Shown piece after piece: positions 16,772 to 24,864 of a DNA stretch of 64,000 nt. The notes beneath the pieces were generated by a model, which was given only the letters and a program-made list of their open reading frames with translations, did no database searches and was not told the origin of the DNA. Position numbers and translations under genes: made by a program. The DNA is from an uncultured Chryseobacterium sp. (GTDB lineage: Bacteria; Bacteroidota; Bacteroidia; Flavobacteriales; Weeksellaceae), in assembly GCA_913775525.1 (NCBI GenBank), contig CAJYLH010000008.1:62001-126000 (forward strand), in the 5' to 3' direction. Position 1 is the stretch's first letter. The number at the start of each line of letters is the position of its first letter.

Positions 16772-17245
16772 TTATTGAGGGATTCTCTTCAGGGTATAGG
16801 TTACGGATTTATATTCGGTAGGATCTGTAGTATCTTCAAAAGCAATATTCAGTGTAGTATCATTAAGGGTAACCACTTTGCCTTTGTCCGGGGCTACAAT
16901 TCCCTGGTATTTCATTTCAATGGCTTTGCTGCTTTTGTCATACGTATACGTAAAATTACGGTCGAAAGTAGCCTGGCACTGGCCTGGTGTAGCACTGTCT
17001 CCATTATCAGTCCTTTTCCCCGTGTTCCCTTCTTTAAAGACCCATCTGGAAGTTTTCTGACAGGTCGTATCAAAAGAAATCCCGTCTGAAACAGGAGTAC
17101 CTGAAGCAGGAACAACGGTTACCACTTGTTTTACAGGCTGCCATGTGCCTACAATCGGATATTCCATGGGAGTATTGTCATCATCGTTACATCCCGTAGC
17201 GACAAATAATGACAGACCTGCAAATAGTAATGCTAATTTCTTCAT
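16772..17245 (-). CDS. lipocalin-like lipoprotein
   Basis: A 157-residue lipoprotein with a lipobox at ATGC and an acidic run (NDDDN) right after the Cys. In Bacteroidota an acidic stretch there can act as a surface-export signal. IVGTWQPVKQV at about residues 30-40 is the start of a lipocalin-like beta-barrel, followed by alternating strands with WVFKEGN and a two-Cys pair (Cys about 61 and 77). The ligand is unknown. It is a monocistronic gene, divergent from the acyltransferase gene. Confidence 0.75.
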   Translation of the reverse strand: MKKLALLFAGLSLFVATGCNDDDNTPMEYPIVGTWQPVKQVVTVVPASGTPVSDGISFDTTCQKTSRWVFKEGNTGKRTDNGDSATPGQCQATFDRNFTYTYDKSSKAIEMKYQGIVAPDKGKVVTLNDTTLNIAFEDTTDPTEYKSVTYTLKRIPQ

Positions 17246-17420
17246 GTATCAAATTTTTCAAGCGCTAAAATTATGATTTTTTTGATTGAATTAATAATAT
17301 TTTATCAAAATTTATTCATCAACGGTTTATTTCTGATTATTTGCCGGTTACCAATCATAATATTACCGGTCTTTAATAAATATTGAAGCCAGCAAGCAGC
17401 CTATCTTCTCTTAAAAAAGT

Positions 17421-17428
17421 TATTTTTG
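17421..17428 (+). promoter_or_regulatory. -7 box of acyltransferase gene
   Basis: TATTTTTG matches TAnnTTTG, 17 bases before the ATG at 17446. No -33 TTTG is seen at 18-21 bases. Confidence 0.5.
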
Positions 17429-17445
17429 CAGAGAAATAAATACAA

Positions 17446-18423
17446 ATGCAAGATATAACGAAAAATAATTTTGACTTTATCCGTGTTCTCCTCGCATTTA
17501 TGGTCTTCTTAGGGCACCTGGGAACGCTGAGTGCCTCAAAGGAGCTGGCTTTTCTTGAAAACAGCCCGGTTGAGATTGCCGTTTTTGCCTTCTTTATCGT
17601 CAGCGGATTCCTGATTGCCCGAAGCTATGAAAGAACATCCACCCTCTCAAGGTATGCCAAAAAAAGATTCAACAGGATTGTACCTGCTTACCTGCTGGTC
17701 GTCTTCCTCTGTGCCATTCTGCTGAGTACGGTGAGCACCTATTCCTTCACAGAATATTTCACCAGCCCTCAGGTCTATAAATACATCTTCTGGAATTCCC
17801 TGTTCATGAATTTTATGGCCCCTTACCTGCCGGGCGTATTCGGTAATGGAGCCGTCAACGGAGCTTTGTGGACGCTTAAAATTGAAATGTGCTTTTATGT
17901 TGCGGTCCCGCTGATGTTTCTATTGTTCGGAAAAAATAATAAATACAGGAATACCAGCCTTATTGTACTCTATTTCCTTTCCCTCGTATACCTGAATTAT
18001 TTCCGGCTGACCGGACACGCAGAACTTTCCAGGCAGATCCCCGGTTCCCTGTGCTACTTCATTGGAGGAATGCTGATTTATTTCAACTTCGATACCTTTA
18101 TAAAAAATAAAAATGTCCTTTTTATTATGGCCATGGTTACGGTATGGATCGACCTGATCTTCAACATCAGGCTTTTCTCTCCCATCATGATCAGCATTAT
18201 CGTCCTTTATATCGCCTATTCATTCCGCTTCCTGAACAATTTCGGGAAATACGGGGATTTTACGTACGGAATTTATATCTTTCATTTCCCTATCATCAGG
18301 ACATTCACCACGCTAGGCCTTTTTGAACACTATAATCCTTTCCTGATGAGCGTGGTCTGCATGCTGCTGGTCATTGCGGTAGGAATCGCATCCTGGCACC
18401 TGTATGAAAAAAGATTTTTATAA
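17446..18423 (+). CDS. membrane acyltransferase, acyltransferase-3 family
   Basis: A 325-residue protein with about ten hydrophobic helices. It opens with NNFDFIRVLLAFMVFLGHLG, the acyltransferase-3 start where R and H are conserved, and continues with FFIVSGFLIARSYERT and KKRFNRIVPAYL, both typical of the family. A tail helix ends in SWHLYEKRFL. Family members O-acetylate or succinylate exported sugars such as LPS, capsule or peptidoglycan in the inner membrane. The neighbouring glycosyltransferase and the nearby waaA support an LPS or surface-sugar role (inference). Confidence 0.88.
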   Translation: MQDITKNNFDFIRVLLAFMVFLGHLGTLSASKELAFLENSPVEIAVFAFFIVSGFLIARSYERTSTLSRYAKKRFNRIVPAYLLVVFLCAILLSTVSTYSFTEYFTSPQVYKYIFWNSLFMNFMAPYLPGVFGNGAVNGALWTLKIEMCFYVAVPLMFLLFGKNNKYRNTSLIVLYFLSLVYLNYFRLTGHAELSRQIPGSLCYFIGGMLIYFNFDTFIKNKNVLFIMAMVTVWIDLIFNIRLFSPIMISIIVLYIAYSFRFLNNFGKYGDFTYGIYIFHFPIIRTFTTLGLFEHYNPFLMSVVCMLLVIAVGIASWHLYEKRFL

Positions 18424-18463
18424 TTTTACAGCATTGCCCTAACTTTGATTACGGACTTTATAC

Positions 18464-19219
18464 ATGAAAGAACTCGTCTCCATCATTACTCCCTGCTATA
18501 ATTCTGCAGAATTTATAGAAGAGACCATCCAGTCTGTTCTCAACCAGACCTATGAAAATTGGGAGTGGATTATAACAGATGATCTTTCCCGAGACCATAC
18601 GGTTGAAATCCTGAAACAATACAATGACCCCAGAATTAAAGTGCATATTCTGGACCACAACGGAGGAGCCGGGAATGCACGCAATAAAAGCCTAGAAAGA
18701 GCACAGGGGAGATATATTGCATTCCTGGATTCAGATGACTACTGGTACCCGGAATATCTTGAAACTATGGTCAGTACAATGAAAGACAAACACAAAGAAC
18801 TGGTATACTGTAACTATTCCAGGTGCAATGAGCAGCTCCAGCCTGTACTGAAAGATTTCATTGCCGATATTCCCGTTACTTTTCAAAACCTGCTGAAAAC
18901 CTGCCGGCTGGCACCGGTTTCTACCATGTATGATACCCAAAGAGTCGGAAAATTCTTTTTCCCGATCAAAAGCAAGCGCGAAGACCATGTGATGTGGCTC
19001 AATCTCCTGAAAGAAATCCCAGAAGGATATCCGGTACAGAAAACCCTGGCCAAATACAGGATGAGGGAAAACAGCGTGTCACGAAAAAAGAAAAATATCA
19101 TTAAAGACCAGTACCTGGTATACAAGGATTTCATGGGATTCTCCACTTTGAAATCACTATATTATACAGTCAACTGGGCTGCCAACGGATTTATGAAATA
19201 TTCTAAATTTTTTAACTAA
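18464..19219 (+). CDS. family 2 glycosyltransferase
   Basis: A 251-residue GT-A enzyme. The N-terminus LVSIITPCYNSAEFIEETIQSVLNQTYENWEWIIT is the GT2 nucleotide-sugar domain, followed by the DXD-type metal site in YIAFLDSDDYWYP (about residues 85-97). No membrane helix is predicted. It follows the acyltransferase by 40 bases, and its stop overlaps the next start by one base (TAATG), so it is coupled to the unknown 208-residue gene. The sugar donor is not evident. Confidence 0.92.
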   Translation: MKELVSIITPCYNSAEFIEETIQSVLNQTYENWEWIITDDLSRDHTVEILKQYNDPRIKVHILDHNGGAGNARNKSLERAQGRYIAFLDSDDYWYPEYLETMVSTMKDKHKELVYCNYSRCNEQLQPVLKDFIADIPVTFQNLLKTCRLAPVSTMYDTQRVGKFFFPIKSKREDHVMWLNLLKEIPEGYPVQKTLAKYRMRENSVSRKKKNIIKDQYLVYKDFMGFSTLKSLYYTVNWAANGFMKYSKFFN

Positions 19220-19845
19220 TGGAATATTCTAAAGAATTCAAAGCCGCTTTAAGCGCATTTTCCAGCATTGAAAAGGACCGGCTTATTTTCAGGCTCCTGA
19301 AAAAAGACAAACTGCTGTCCAAAAAACTCTACTTTGAGCTGATAGATCCTGAAACTACGGATGACAAACGTGACGCCATGGAAGAAATTGTACAGGAAAA
19401 GGTACGGCTGGCTTCCGGGTACATCCGGAATTACAAATACTTCCTGAGCATCATCCGTAAAATAAGTGCTGAAATTACAGAACATGTGAAAATCACTACT
19501 GATAAATTCGGAGAAGTTTCACTTAACCTGCTGTTGGTAAATGCAGTACTGCATTACAGTGAAGACCTTAACAACCAGAGGTTTGATGCGGTATATAAAC
19601 TTCATCTGTACCTCATCAATAAAATATTGCGGGCATTGATTTTAACACAAAAGCTGGATGAAGATTACTGGATGGAAATTGATACGCTGCTGACGGAAGC
19701 TGAAAACAAAATCCACAGTATTCCTTATCTTGAAAAACTCTGCATCAACAACGGGCTTGATTTTAACTGGCTCAGATCAGACCGAATCCCTGATCACATG
19801 GACCTTATCGTAAAAGACATCAGGAACCAGGGCTTCCTAAAATAA
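19219..19845 (+). CDS. conserved protein of unknown function
   Basis: A 208-residue soluble, mainly alpha-helical protein. It begins MEYSKEFKAALSAFSSIEKDRLIFRLLKKD, with Leu/Lys-rich helices and a LYFELIDPE segment; I recognise no catalytic motif. Its ATG overlaps the glycosyltransferase stop by one base, so it is translationally coupled to it. Its end overlaps the end of waaA on the opposite strand by nine bases. The operon position suggests a link to surface-sugar assembly, but this is only context. Confidence 0.75.
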   Translation: MEYSKEFKAALSAFSSIEKDRLIFRLLKKDKLLSKKLYFELIDPETTDDKRDAMEEIVQEKVRLASGYIRNYKYFLSIIRKISAEITEHVKITTDKFGEVSLNLLLVNAVLHYSEDLNNQRFDAVYKLHLYLINKILRALILTQKLDEDYWMEIDTLLTEAENKIHSIPYLEKLCINNGLDFNWLRSDRIPDHMDLIVKDIRNQGFLK

Positions 19846-21069
19846 TATTTTTTCGATGATTTGCCGGGTAGCATCAGGTTTGCTATCGATGAATTTCCGT
19901 GCATTACCGGCCATTGAATCAAGTGCATCTTCATTATTGATAAGGAACATCACAAAATCTGCGGCCTGGCCTTCCTTCTCAAATGCCTTTCCGCCTTCCG
20001 CAGCAATGAGGCCATCTGCTTCCGGATTCTTTTTATAATGGTTTCCGAAAAGTACCGGAACTCCGAATGTGGCTGCCTCAAGGATATTGTGGAGGCCTGC
20101 ATCATGGAACCCCCCTCCTACAACCGCGATATCCGCATAAGAATACAGCCTGGACAAAAGGCCGATACTATCGATGATCAATACCCTCGATGAAAAGCCG
20201 GCGGATTGAGAACCGTCCATCATACTGTACAGAACAGCATCGGGAAAGATTTGCTTCAGATGCGGCACTCTTTTCAGGTCATGTGGGGCCAGGATGATTT
20301 TAGCATACGGATTACCCTCGAGTACCTCTTCCGCTATTTTTTCTTCCGCCTGCCACGAACTTCCGAAAACAACCGCTTTATTATTCCCGATAAATTCCTT
20401 AATATATTCAACATGGTTATCACGGTTCCTCAACTGCTTCACACGATCGAAACGGGTATCTCCCGTCACAGAGGACCTGTTAAGTCCGATGCTTCTAGCC
20501 AGTGCCCATGAAAGTTCGGTCTGATGAAAAAACCAGTCAACATTTTTCCGGAGCTGCGCTACCATCCACTTACCATAAGAGGTAAAAAAAGACTGGCCTT
20601 CATAGAACAGCGCCGAAATCACATATATTCTGGCATTCTGATTTTTCAGCTCTTCCAGAAGGTGGTACCAGTAATCGTATTTTACGGTAAAAAAAAGATG
20701 GGTGTTGAATTGTGCTGTAAATTCCCTGACAAGACTTTTTTTATCAAACGGAAGGTAACAGATGACATCAGCGATATGTTTTTTCTTCACAACATTTTCA
20801 TATCCTGACGGTGAAAAAAAGGTAACCAGTATTTTATGCTCCGGCCACTGCTGTTTCAGTTGCTCAAGGACAGGAAGGCCCTGCTCATATTCACCAAGGC
20901 TGGCAGCATGCATCCAGATCACTTTGTCAGACCTGCTGAAAGCCGATTTTACTTTCTGCAAAGATTCCTTCCTGCCTTCAACGCCCTTTTTAGTTTTATC
21001 ATTAAACAGCGAAAATGCCTTCATCCCGAATATGAGCAGATGGATGAATATATTGTACAGAGATGACAT
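19837..21069 (-). CDS. waaA: 3-deoxy-D-manno-octulosonic acid (Kdo) transferase
   Basis: A 410-residue GT-B enzyme that adds Kdo to lipid A. An N-terminal membrane segment (about residues 5-20) precedes the glycosyltransferase N domain with VIWMHAASLGEYEQGLPVLEQLK, the family signature, and FTVKYDYWYHLLEELK. In the C-terminal domain ILAPHDLKRVPHL and VVGGGFHDAGLHNILEAATFGVPVLFGNHYKKNPEA contain the donor-binding E. The start overlaps the previous gene's stop by one base. It converges with the unknown 208-residue gene by nine bases. Confidence 0.95.
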   Translation of the reverse strand: MSSLYNIFIHLLIFGMKAFSLFNDKTKKGVEGRKESLQKVKSAFSRSDKVIWMHAASLGEYEQGLPVLEQLKQQWPEHKILVTFFSPSGYENVVKKKHIADVICYLPFDKKSLVREFTAQFNTHLFFTVKYDYWYHLLEELKNQNARIYVISALFYEGQSFFTSYGKWMVAQLRKNVDWFFHQTELSWALARSIGLNRSSVTGDTRFDRVKQLRNRDNHVEYIKEFIGNNKAVVFGSSWQAEEKIAEEVLEGNPYAKIILAPHDLKRVPHLKQIFPDAVLYSMMDGSQSAGFSSRVLIIDSIGLLSRLYSYADIAVVGGGFHDAGLHNILEAATFGVPVLFGNHYKKNPEADGLIAAEGGKAFEKEGQAADFVMFLINNEDALDSMAGNARKFIDSKPDATRQIIEKILF

Positions 21070-21578
21070 CAGCTGTTTATTAAACCTCTAAAAAATTGAA
21101 TTCCACCAAATATTACGGCACCGTAAGCTATAATCCCGCCGTGTCCGCTGCTGAGGCTGATTAATGTAACCAGAAGGCCTCCGGCAAACCATAAGCCTCC
21201 GTACAACACGTCTTTTTTAGCCTGTTTTTTGTTTATCTCTTCCAACTGGACAATTCTCTCTCTCCTCATTTGCTGTACATAAGCTCTGTCCTCATCTCTT
21301 TTTTCCAGAACCTGAATCTGGGTATGATAATATTCTTCATAACTACTGAAGCCTTTGCCATTGAAAAAATCAGATTCCACTTCAGATAAAGGGACACCCT
21401 TATGGATTGCAAATGCTGTCATCAGATGTTGCATCTGCTCATTGATGGGAACATTCCTTCTTTTTAATTCAGAAAAGCACAGCAACACTGTTTCGTCATC
21501 ATAGTTTTTCCAGTCAGACAGGACTTCAGCTAATCCTGAATTTTTAGTTTGTGAAATTTCAAGTAGAGTTTTATTCAT
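21069..21578 (-). CDS. hypothetical membrane protein
   Basis: A 169-residue protein with no family I can name. The N-terminal 110 residues are soluble and charged (a coiled-coil-like RDEDRAYVQQMRRERIVQLEEINKKQAKKD). Two hydrophobic helices close the protein (about 125-145 and 148-165). It immediately precedes waaA with a one-base overlap and follows the DUF1648 protein by 27 bases, so the three are probably one transcript. Confidence 0.7.
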   Translation of the reverse strand: MNKTLLEISQTKNSGLAEVLSDWKNYDDETVLLCFSELKRRNVPINEQMQHLMTAFAIHKGVPLSEVESDFFNGKGFSSYEEYYHTQIQVLEKRDEDRAYVQQMRRERIVQLEEINKKQAKKDVLYGGLWFAGGLLVTLISLSSGHGGIIAYGAVIFGGIQFFRGLINS

Positions 21579-21605
21579 TAGTTTTTATTTTAGAAACGGT
21601 TTATG

Positions 21606-22070
21606 TCACTTAAATACTCCTACAAAAATGAAGAGAACGATTACGCTTGCAATAATCATAAATACAGAAGCCATCAGAGGAAATCTTGGTTTAGCATCAG
21701 TATCTGCGGTATATCTGATCGTATAATCCTGGATATTAAGAAATATCAGAAAAATCAGCATTAGCAGCCATCTCATAAAAAACATCATGATAAATAGCTG
21801 TGCATCCCTATTCTTATCAGTAATCACTACGGAATTACTGCCAGCTCCGGCATAGTGCAGAATGATGGCAAAAGCAATATAACAAACAATGGCTAATACG
21901 GGCAGTAAAAAAGAAAATTTCTTATTTCCGAAATGATCTGCTTTACCCTCGAAATCGAAATGAGTAGGAATTGTGTCCGGCAAAACTGAATAATGCTTTA
22001 TTGTAATCCACCACAGAAGTGCTGCAAGCCCCAGATTAACAATATCGAAAATTAAGAATAAGGAATCCAT
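21606..22070 (-). CDS. DUF1648 domain membrane protein
   Basis: A 154-residue membrane protein with four predicted helices. Its early segment YSVLPDTIPTHFDFEGKADHFGNKKF is the DUF1648 signature found in SdpI-like and related immunity or integral membrane proteins. Here it stands alone rather than fused. The gene lies in the same direction as the flanking genes, 11 bases after the NlpC/P60 gene. Confidence 0.8.
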   Translation of the reverse strand: MDSLFLIFDIVNLGLAALLWWITIKHYSVLPDTIPTHFDFEGKADHFGNKKFSFLLPVLAIVCYIAFAIILHYAGAGSNSVVITDKNRDAQLFIMMFFMRWLLMLIFLIFLNIQDYTIRYTADTDAKPRFPLMASVFMIIASVIVLFIFVGVFK

Positions 22071-22081
22071 ATCAGGCTCTT

Positions 22082-22798
22082 TTATAAAACATTTTTAATA
22101 ACCCTCAGCTTATGTGTATGTTTGTTTAATTCTTTATTGAAGATGCCTGTAGAATCCAGTGTATCGATTCTTACTTTTCCGGATGCATGGATGATTTTCT
22201 GGTTTTCCAGCATGATGCCAACATGGATAATTTTCCCCTCCGTATTTTCAAAAAAAGCAAGGTCTCCCGGCCGGCTTTCTTCCACAAAAGTAAGCGATTC
22301 CCCGACTTCTACCTGCTGTGAAGTGTCTCTGGGCAATTTAACCTCATGGATTTTATAGACCAGTTGCGTAAAGCCGGAACAGTCGACAGCAAAAAAGCTC
22401 TTTCCGCCCCATAAATAGGGTACGTTAAGAAATTCCCTTGCCGTTAAGGCAATACTTTCACGCAGATCATGGCTCCTGCGGGAAGCTACTGCAGGAAATT
22501 CCACTTCGGAACCCATTGAAAGAAGGGTTTTACCGTCTTTCATCATCACTGAAGCAAAATCTTCCGTAATGAGGGTGACCTTTCTTCTGGCCAATTCCTC
22601 ATCCCGTACAGGACGGATCTGTTTGGTATCCATCCATCCTTCATATCCGTCGTAATGCATCCTGATCCTGGTCCAGTTTTTATTCACCTCAAGAATATCC
22701 GCGCTTTCCCCGAACAGGATTTCTGTGACGATTTCTGCCTTATCCGAGTTTTCCGCACGCACCGGTGCTACCGTAACCATACAAATTCCTTTATCCAT
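22082..22798 (-). CDS. NlpC/P60 (C40) family peptidase with SH3 domain
   Basis: A 238-residue protein. An SH3b-like domain fills about residues 10-65, and the NlpC/P60 domain follows with the catalytic Cys in VDCSGFTQLVYK and the His in KIIHVGIMLENQKIIHASG. The order and the GGKSFFAVDCSG block fit cell-wall endopeptidases that cleave D-gamma-glutamyl-diamino acid bonds. No signal peptide is clear, so it may act on recycled muropeptides in the cytoplasm, as the YkfC type does, though export by another route is possible. It lies 11 bases before the DUF1648 gene. Confidence 0.85.
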   Translation of the reverse strand: MDKGICMVTVAPVRAENSDKAEIVTEILFGESADILEVNKNWTRIRMHYDGYEGWMDTKQIRPVRDEELARRKVTLITEDFASVMMKDGKTLLSMGSEVEFPAVASRRSHDLRESIALTAREFLNVPYLWGGKSFFAVDCSGFTQLVYKIHEVKLPRDTSQQVEVGESLTFVEESRPGDLAFFENTEGKIIHVGIMLENQKIIHASGKVRIDTLDSTGIFNKELNKHTHKLRVIKNVL

Positions 22799-22890
22799 CT
22801 TTTACATTTAGAGATTTACAGATTTAGAAATTCAGAGATTAGAAATTGTATTTTCTTAATTCCAATACCTCAGGATTCTTTAATCTAAAT
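22799..22890. repeat. degenerate AT-rich intergenic repeat
   Basis: The gap holds imperfect tandem copies of an AGATTTA/AGAGATT-like unit and no gene. Similar low-complexity stretches occur at 39001-39091 and 31141-31196. Confidence 0.4.
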
Positions 22891-23538
22891 TTATTTCCTT
22901 CTCAGAAAATTGACCCCATCCCGCAAAGGTAAAATAAGATTTTCAAAATCATCGTCTTTTGCTATCAAATCATTCAGCTCTTTGATGACCTGGGTTGCTT
23001 TCTGCTTCGGCTGGTCTTCGAGCACTTTCCCGTACCAGAGCACATTGTCGAACAGAACCACAGAACCGGATTTTACCCTGGGCTTAATGAGCCTGAAATA
23101 GTCCGCATAGTTTTCTTTATCTGCATCAATGAAGACAAGATCAAAGACCTGATCTGTTGCTCTCAGAAATTCTTTGGCATCCTGAAGCCTGAAATCAATC
23201 CGGTCTGCATATTCGCTTTCTGAGAAATATTTACGCGGAAGATAAGCAAGGTCTTCATTGATATCCAACGTAGTGATTGTTCCGTCTTTGGCCAGGCCGG
23301 CAGCCAGGCATAAGGTAGCGTAACCCGTAAATGTCCCGATTTCCAAGACGTTCACAGGATTAAGCATTTGGGAAATGATGGTCAGGAGCCTTCCCTGCTG
23401 ATAGCCGGAAATCATATGCGGCTGGGTAGTTTTGTGATAGGTTTCACGCCTTAGCCTTCTCAGGATGTCGGGTTCGGAAGAAGCATGGGTTTCAAGATAC
23501 CGGTCCATTTCCGGGTTTTTCTCTTCAAAAAAGCTCAT
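22891..23538 (-). CDS. O-methyltransferase, SAM dependent
   Basis: A 215-residue class I methyltransferase of the catechol/caffeoyl-CoA O-methyltransferase family. The SAM loop is VLEIGTFTGYATLCLA (about residues 60-75), LDINEDLAYLPRKYF follows, and a metal/substrate site is in FDLVFIDADKENYADYF and NVLWYGKVL. The substrate is unknown. A TACATTTG box lies at 23561-23568 (minus). Confidence 0.9.
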   Translation of the reverse strand: MSFFEEKNPEMDRYLETHASSEPDILRRLRRETYHKTTQPHMISGYQQGRLLTIISQMLNPVNVLEIGTFTGYATLCLAAGLAKDGTITTLDINEDLAYLPRKYFSESEYADRIDFRLQDAKEFLRATDQVFDLVFIDADKENYADYFRLIKPRVKSGSVVLFDNVLWYGKVLEDQPKQKATQVIKELNDLIAKDDDFENLILPLRDGVNFLRRK

Positions 23539-23560
23539 GTTAATTTATTCTTTGTACAGC

Positions 23561-23568
23561 CAAATGTA
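23561..23568 (-). promoter_or_regulatory. -7 box of O-methyltransferase gene
   Basis: TACATTTG on the minus strand matches TAnnTTTG, 22 bases before the ATG. A TTG lies 15 bases further upstream, which is short. Confidence 0.5.
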
Positions 23569-23639
23569 CTTAAAAAATAGCAGCAAGGCATAGAGTTTAT
23601 CTATCGCAGCGACAAAAAAAGACCGTTTTTTGAAAAAAA

Positions 23640-23677
23640 CCGGGAAAACCCGGAGGCAAAATACCGGGAAAACCCGG
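23640..23677. repeat. two tandem copies of a 14-bp palindrome
   Basis: CCGGGAAAACCCGG occurs twice (23640-23653 and 23664-23677). Each copy has 5-bp arms around AAAA, and the copies are 24 bases apart, about two helical turns. They lie 25-62 bases upstream of a plus-strand -7 box, in a position to act as operators (inference). Confidence 0.7.
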
Positions 23678-23701
23678 ATGGTTTTGCATTGGACAATGCT
23701 A

Positions 23702-23709
23702 TACCTTTG
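23702..23709 (+). promoter_or_regulatory. -7 box of the small transcript
   Basis: TACCTTTG matches TAnnTTTG. TTTG at 23683-23686 lies 15 bases before it, shorter than ideal. It would transcribe a 23-codon ORF and the UUCG hairpin. Confidence 0.45.
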
Positions 23710-23746
23710 CAAAAGAACAACGGGTAAAAACAATTAGAGGAACATC

Positions 23747-23818
23747 ATGAAGGGGAAAAAAACAAAATTAACTAAGAATCAAAACAAGCATTGCCTTCGG
23801 GCAATGCTGTTTCTGTAA
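23747..23818 (+). CDS. possible 23-residue peptide
   Basis: The ORF starts at an ATG that has a GAGGA ribosome-binding-like sequence six to ten bases upstream. It encodes a very basic N-terminus (MKGKKTKLTKNQNKH) and ends CLRAMLFL. The start resembles leaders of bacteriocin-like peptides in this group, but it has no Gly-Gly cleavage site and the last codons form the stem of the UUCG hairpin. It may be a leader or a remnant, or be non-coding. Confidence 0.3.
   Translation: MKGKKTKLTKNQNKHCLRAMLFL
23787..23808 (+). terminator. UUCG hairpin, likely terminator
   Basis: A 9-bp perfect stem closes on a TTCG tetraloop, followed by GTTTCTG. The T-run is broken, so termination is plausible rather than certain. 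Confidence 0.55.
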
Positions 23819-23892
23819 GAAAAGAACCGACCGAAATATCTTATTCATTTTTGCAGCAAATCATTTCTATTATATAGAGCGATTTGATCAAA

Positions 23893-23924
23893 AAATAAAT
23901 CCCGAAGCAATTCGGGATTTATTT
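23893..23924 (-). terminator. terminator of the OmpA-like gene
   Basis: A 14-bp perfect stem (23893-23906, 23911-23924) with loop GCAA lies just after the minus-strand ompA-like stop. On the minus strand its 3' arm ends in GATTTATTT and TTTTGATCAA follows. Confidence 0.75.
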
Positions 23925-23946
23925 ATATTATAAGGATAAACTGTAT

Positions 23947-24780
23947 TTATTTCTTAGGCGTAATATCCATCAGTTTCATGAATTCATCCAGCTTAGGCAT
24001 GATGATGATTTCTGTCCTTCTGTTTTCCGCTCTTCCCGTAACACTCATGTTCGTCGCTTTAGGATTGTATTCTGAACGTCCGCCGGCAGTAATTCTGGAA
24101 GGATCAACCCCAAACTGGCTCTGTAAAATCTTGGCAACCGATGTAGCTCTTAAAGCAGAAAGGTCCCAGTTGTCTTTAGGCAGGTTAGCAGAGCTTAACG
24201 CTGCGTTATCCGTATTCCCTTCAATCAGTACAGAATATTTATCGTAATCATTGATTACCTTGGCCACTTTACCTAATACCTCCATAGCCGCAGGCATTAC
24301 ATTGTAATCTCCGGTTTTATACAGCATTTTGTCTGATAAGGAAATCATGACCACTCCTTTCAGCACTTTCACCTGTACATCCTGATCCGAAACATTATCA
24401 AGGGATCTTTTCAGTTTGTTTGATAAAGCAAGGTTCAGGCTGTCATTTTTAGCATTGGTGGAGATCAGCTGTTTGATATATGAGTTGGAAGCATTGATCT
24501 CGCCCACAAGTTTGTCAATATTGGCTGAACTTTTACCCGTATTAGAAAGACACGCATCCAGAGAGGATTTCAAAGCATCATGCTGACTTTTCAGCAAATT
24601 GTTTTCCCCGGTTAAAGCGGAATTCTGTGCCTTTAGGTCCTGAATTTCCCGTTGTCTTTCACCCACATTTTCAATACACTGCTTGTAATTGCTGCTCAAA
24701 GCATCATACTGCTTTTTACTGATACAAGATGTCATTCCCAACACCATTGCAGAAGCTGCTAAAATTTTAAAAATCTTCAT
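23947..24780 (-). CDS. OmpA family lipoprotein
   Basis: A 277-residue protein. I start it at the ATG at 24780, which gives MKIFKILAASAMVLGMTSC, a lipoprotein signal; the upstream TTG at 24804 overlaps a promoter box. After the Cys, a coiled coil (about residues 25-100) is followed by an OmpA C-terminal peptidoglycan-binding domain with VLIEGNTDNAALSS, LRATSVAKILQ and GRAENRRTEIII. Asn replaces the more common His in the GHTD element. It probably links the outer membrane to the cell wall. It is divergent from tilS. Confidence 0.9.
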   Translation of the reverse strand: MKIFKILAASAMVLGMTSCISKKQYDALSSNYKQCIENVGERQREIQDLKAQNSALTGENNLLKSQHDALKSSLDACLSNTGKSSANIDKLVGEINASNSYIKQLISTNAKNDSLNLALSNKLKRSLDNVSDQDVQVKVLKGVVMISLSDKMLYKTGDYNVMPAAMEVLGKVAKVINDYDKYSVLIEGNTDNAALSSANLPKDNWDLSALRATSVAKILQSQFGVDPSRITAGGRSEYNPKATNMSVTGRAENRRTEIIIMPKLDEFMKLMDITPKK

Positions 24781-24801
24781 AAATAATCTTTTTAGACGAA
24801 C

Positions 24802-24809
24802 CAAAGTTA
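24802..24809 (-). promoter_or_regulatory. -7 box of OmpA-like gene
   Basis: TAACTTTG on the minus strand matches TAnnTTTG, 21 bases before the ATG at 24780. It overlaps the rejected TTG start. Confidence 0.55.
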
Positions 24810-24835
24810 TGGAAATTCATTTTAATTATAAGAAT

Positions 24836-24843
24836 TATCTTTG
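24836..24843 (+). promoter_or_regulatory. -7 box of tilS
   Basis: TATCTTTG matches TAnnTTTG, 21 bases before the ATG at 24865. The TTG at 24841 belongs to this box, not to the coding region. Confidence 0.6.
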
Positions 24844-24864
24844 CAGAAAGAAATCAGCAGTTTC

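Larger units (their letters stand above)
23539..23946. other. 408-base gap: promoters, tandem palindromes, tiny ORF, two hairpins
   Basis: This is the only gap of more than 300 bases. It holds the O-methyltransferase -7 box (23561-23568, minus), two 14-bp palindromes 24 bases apart (23640-23653, 23664-23677), a plus-strand -7 box TACCTTTG (23702-23709), a 23-codon ORF (23747-23818), a UUCG hairpin (23787-23808) and the ompA terminator (23893-23924). Confidence 0.7.

Noticed and set aside
23545..23733. Minus-strand frame of 62 codons
   Set aside because: It is built from the two CCGGGAAAACCCGG palindromes and the O-methyltransferase promoter region; its residues repeat as RVFPVFCLRVFPVF.
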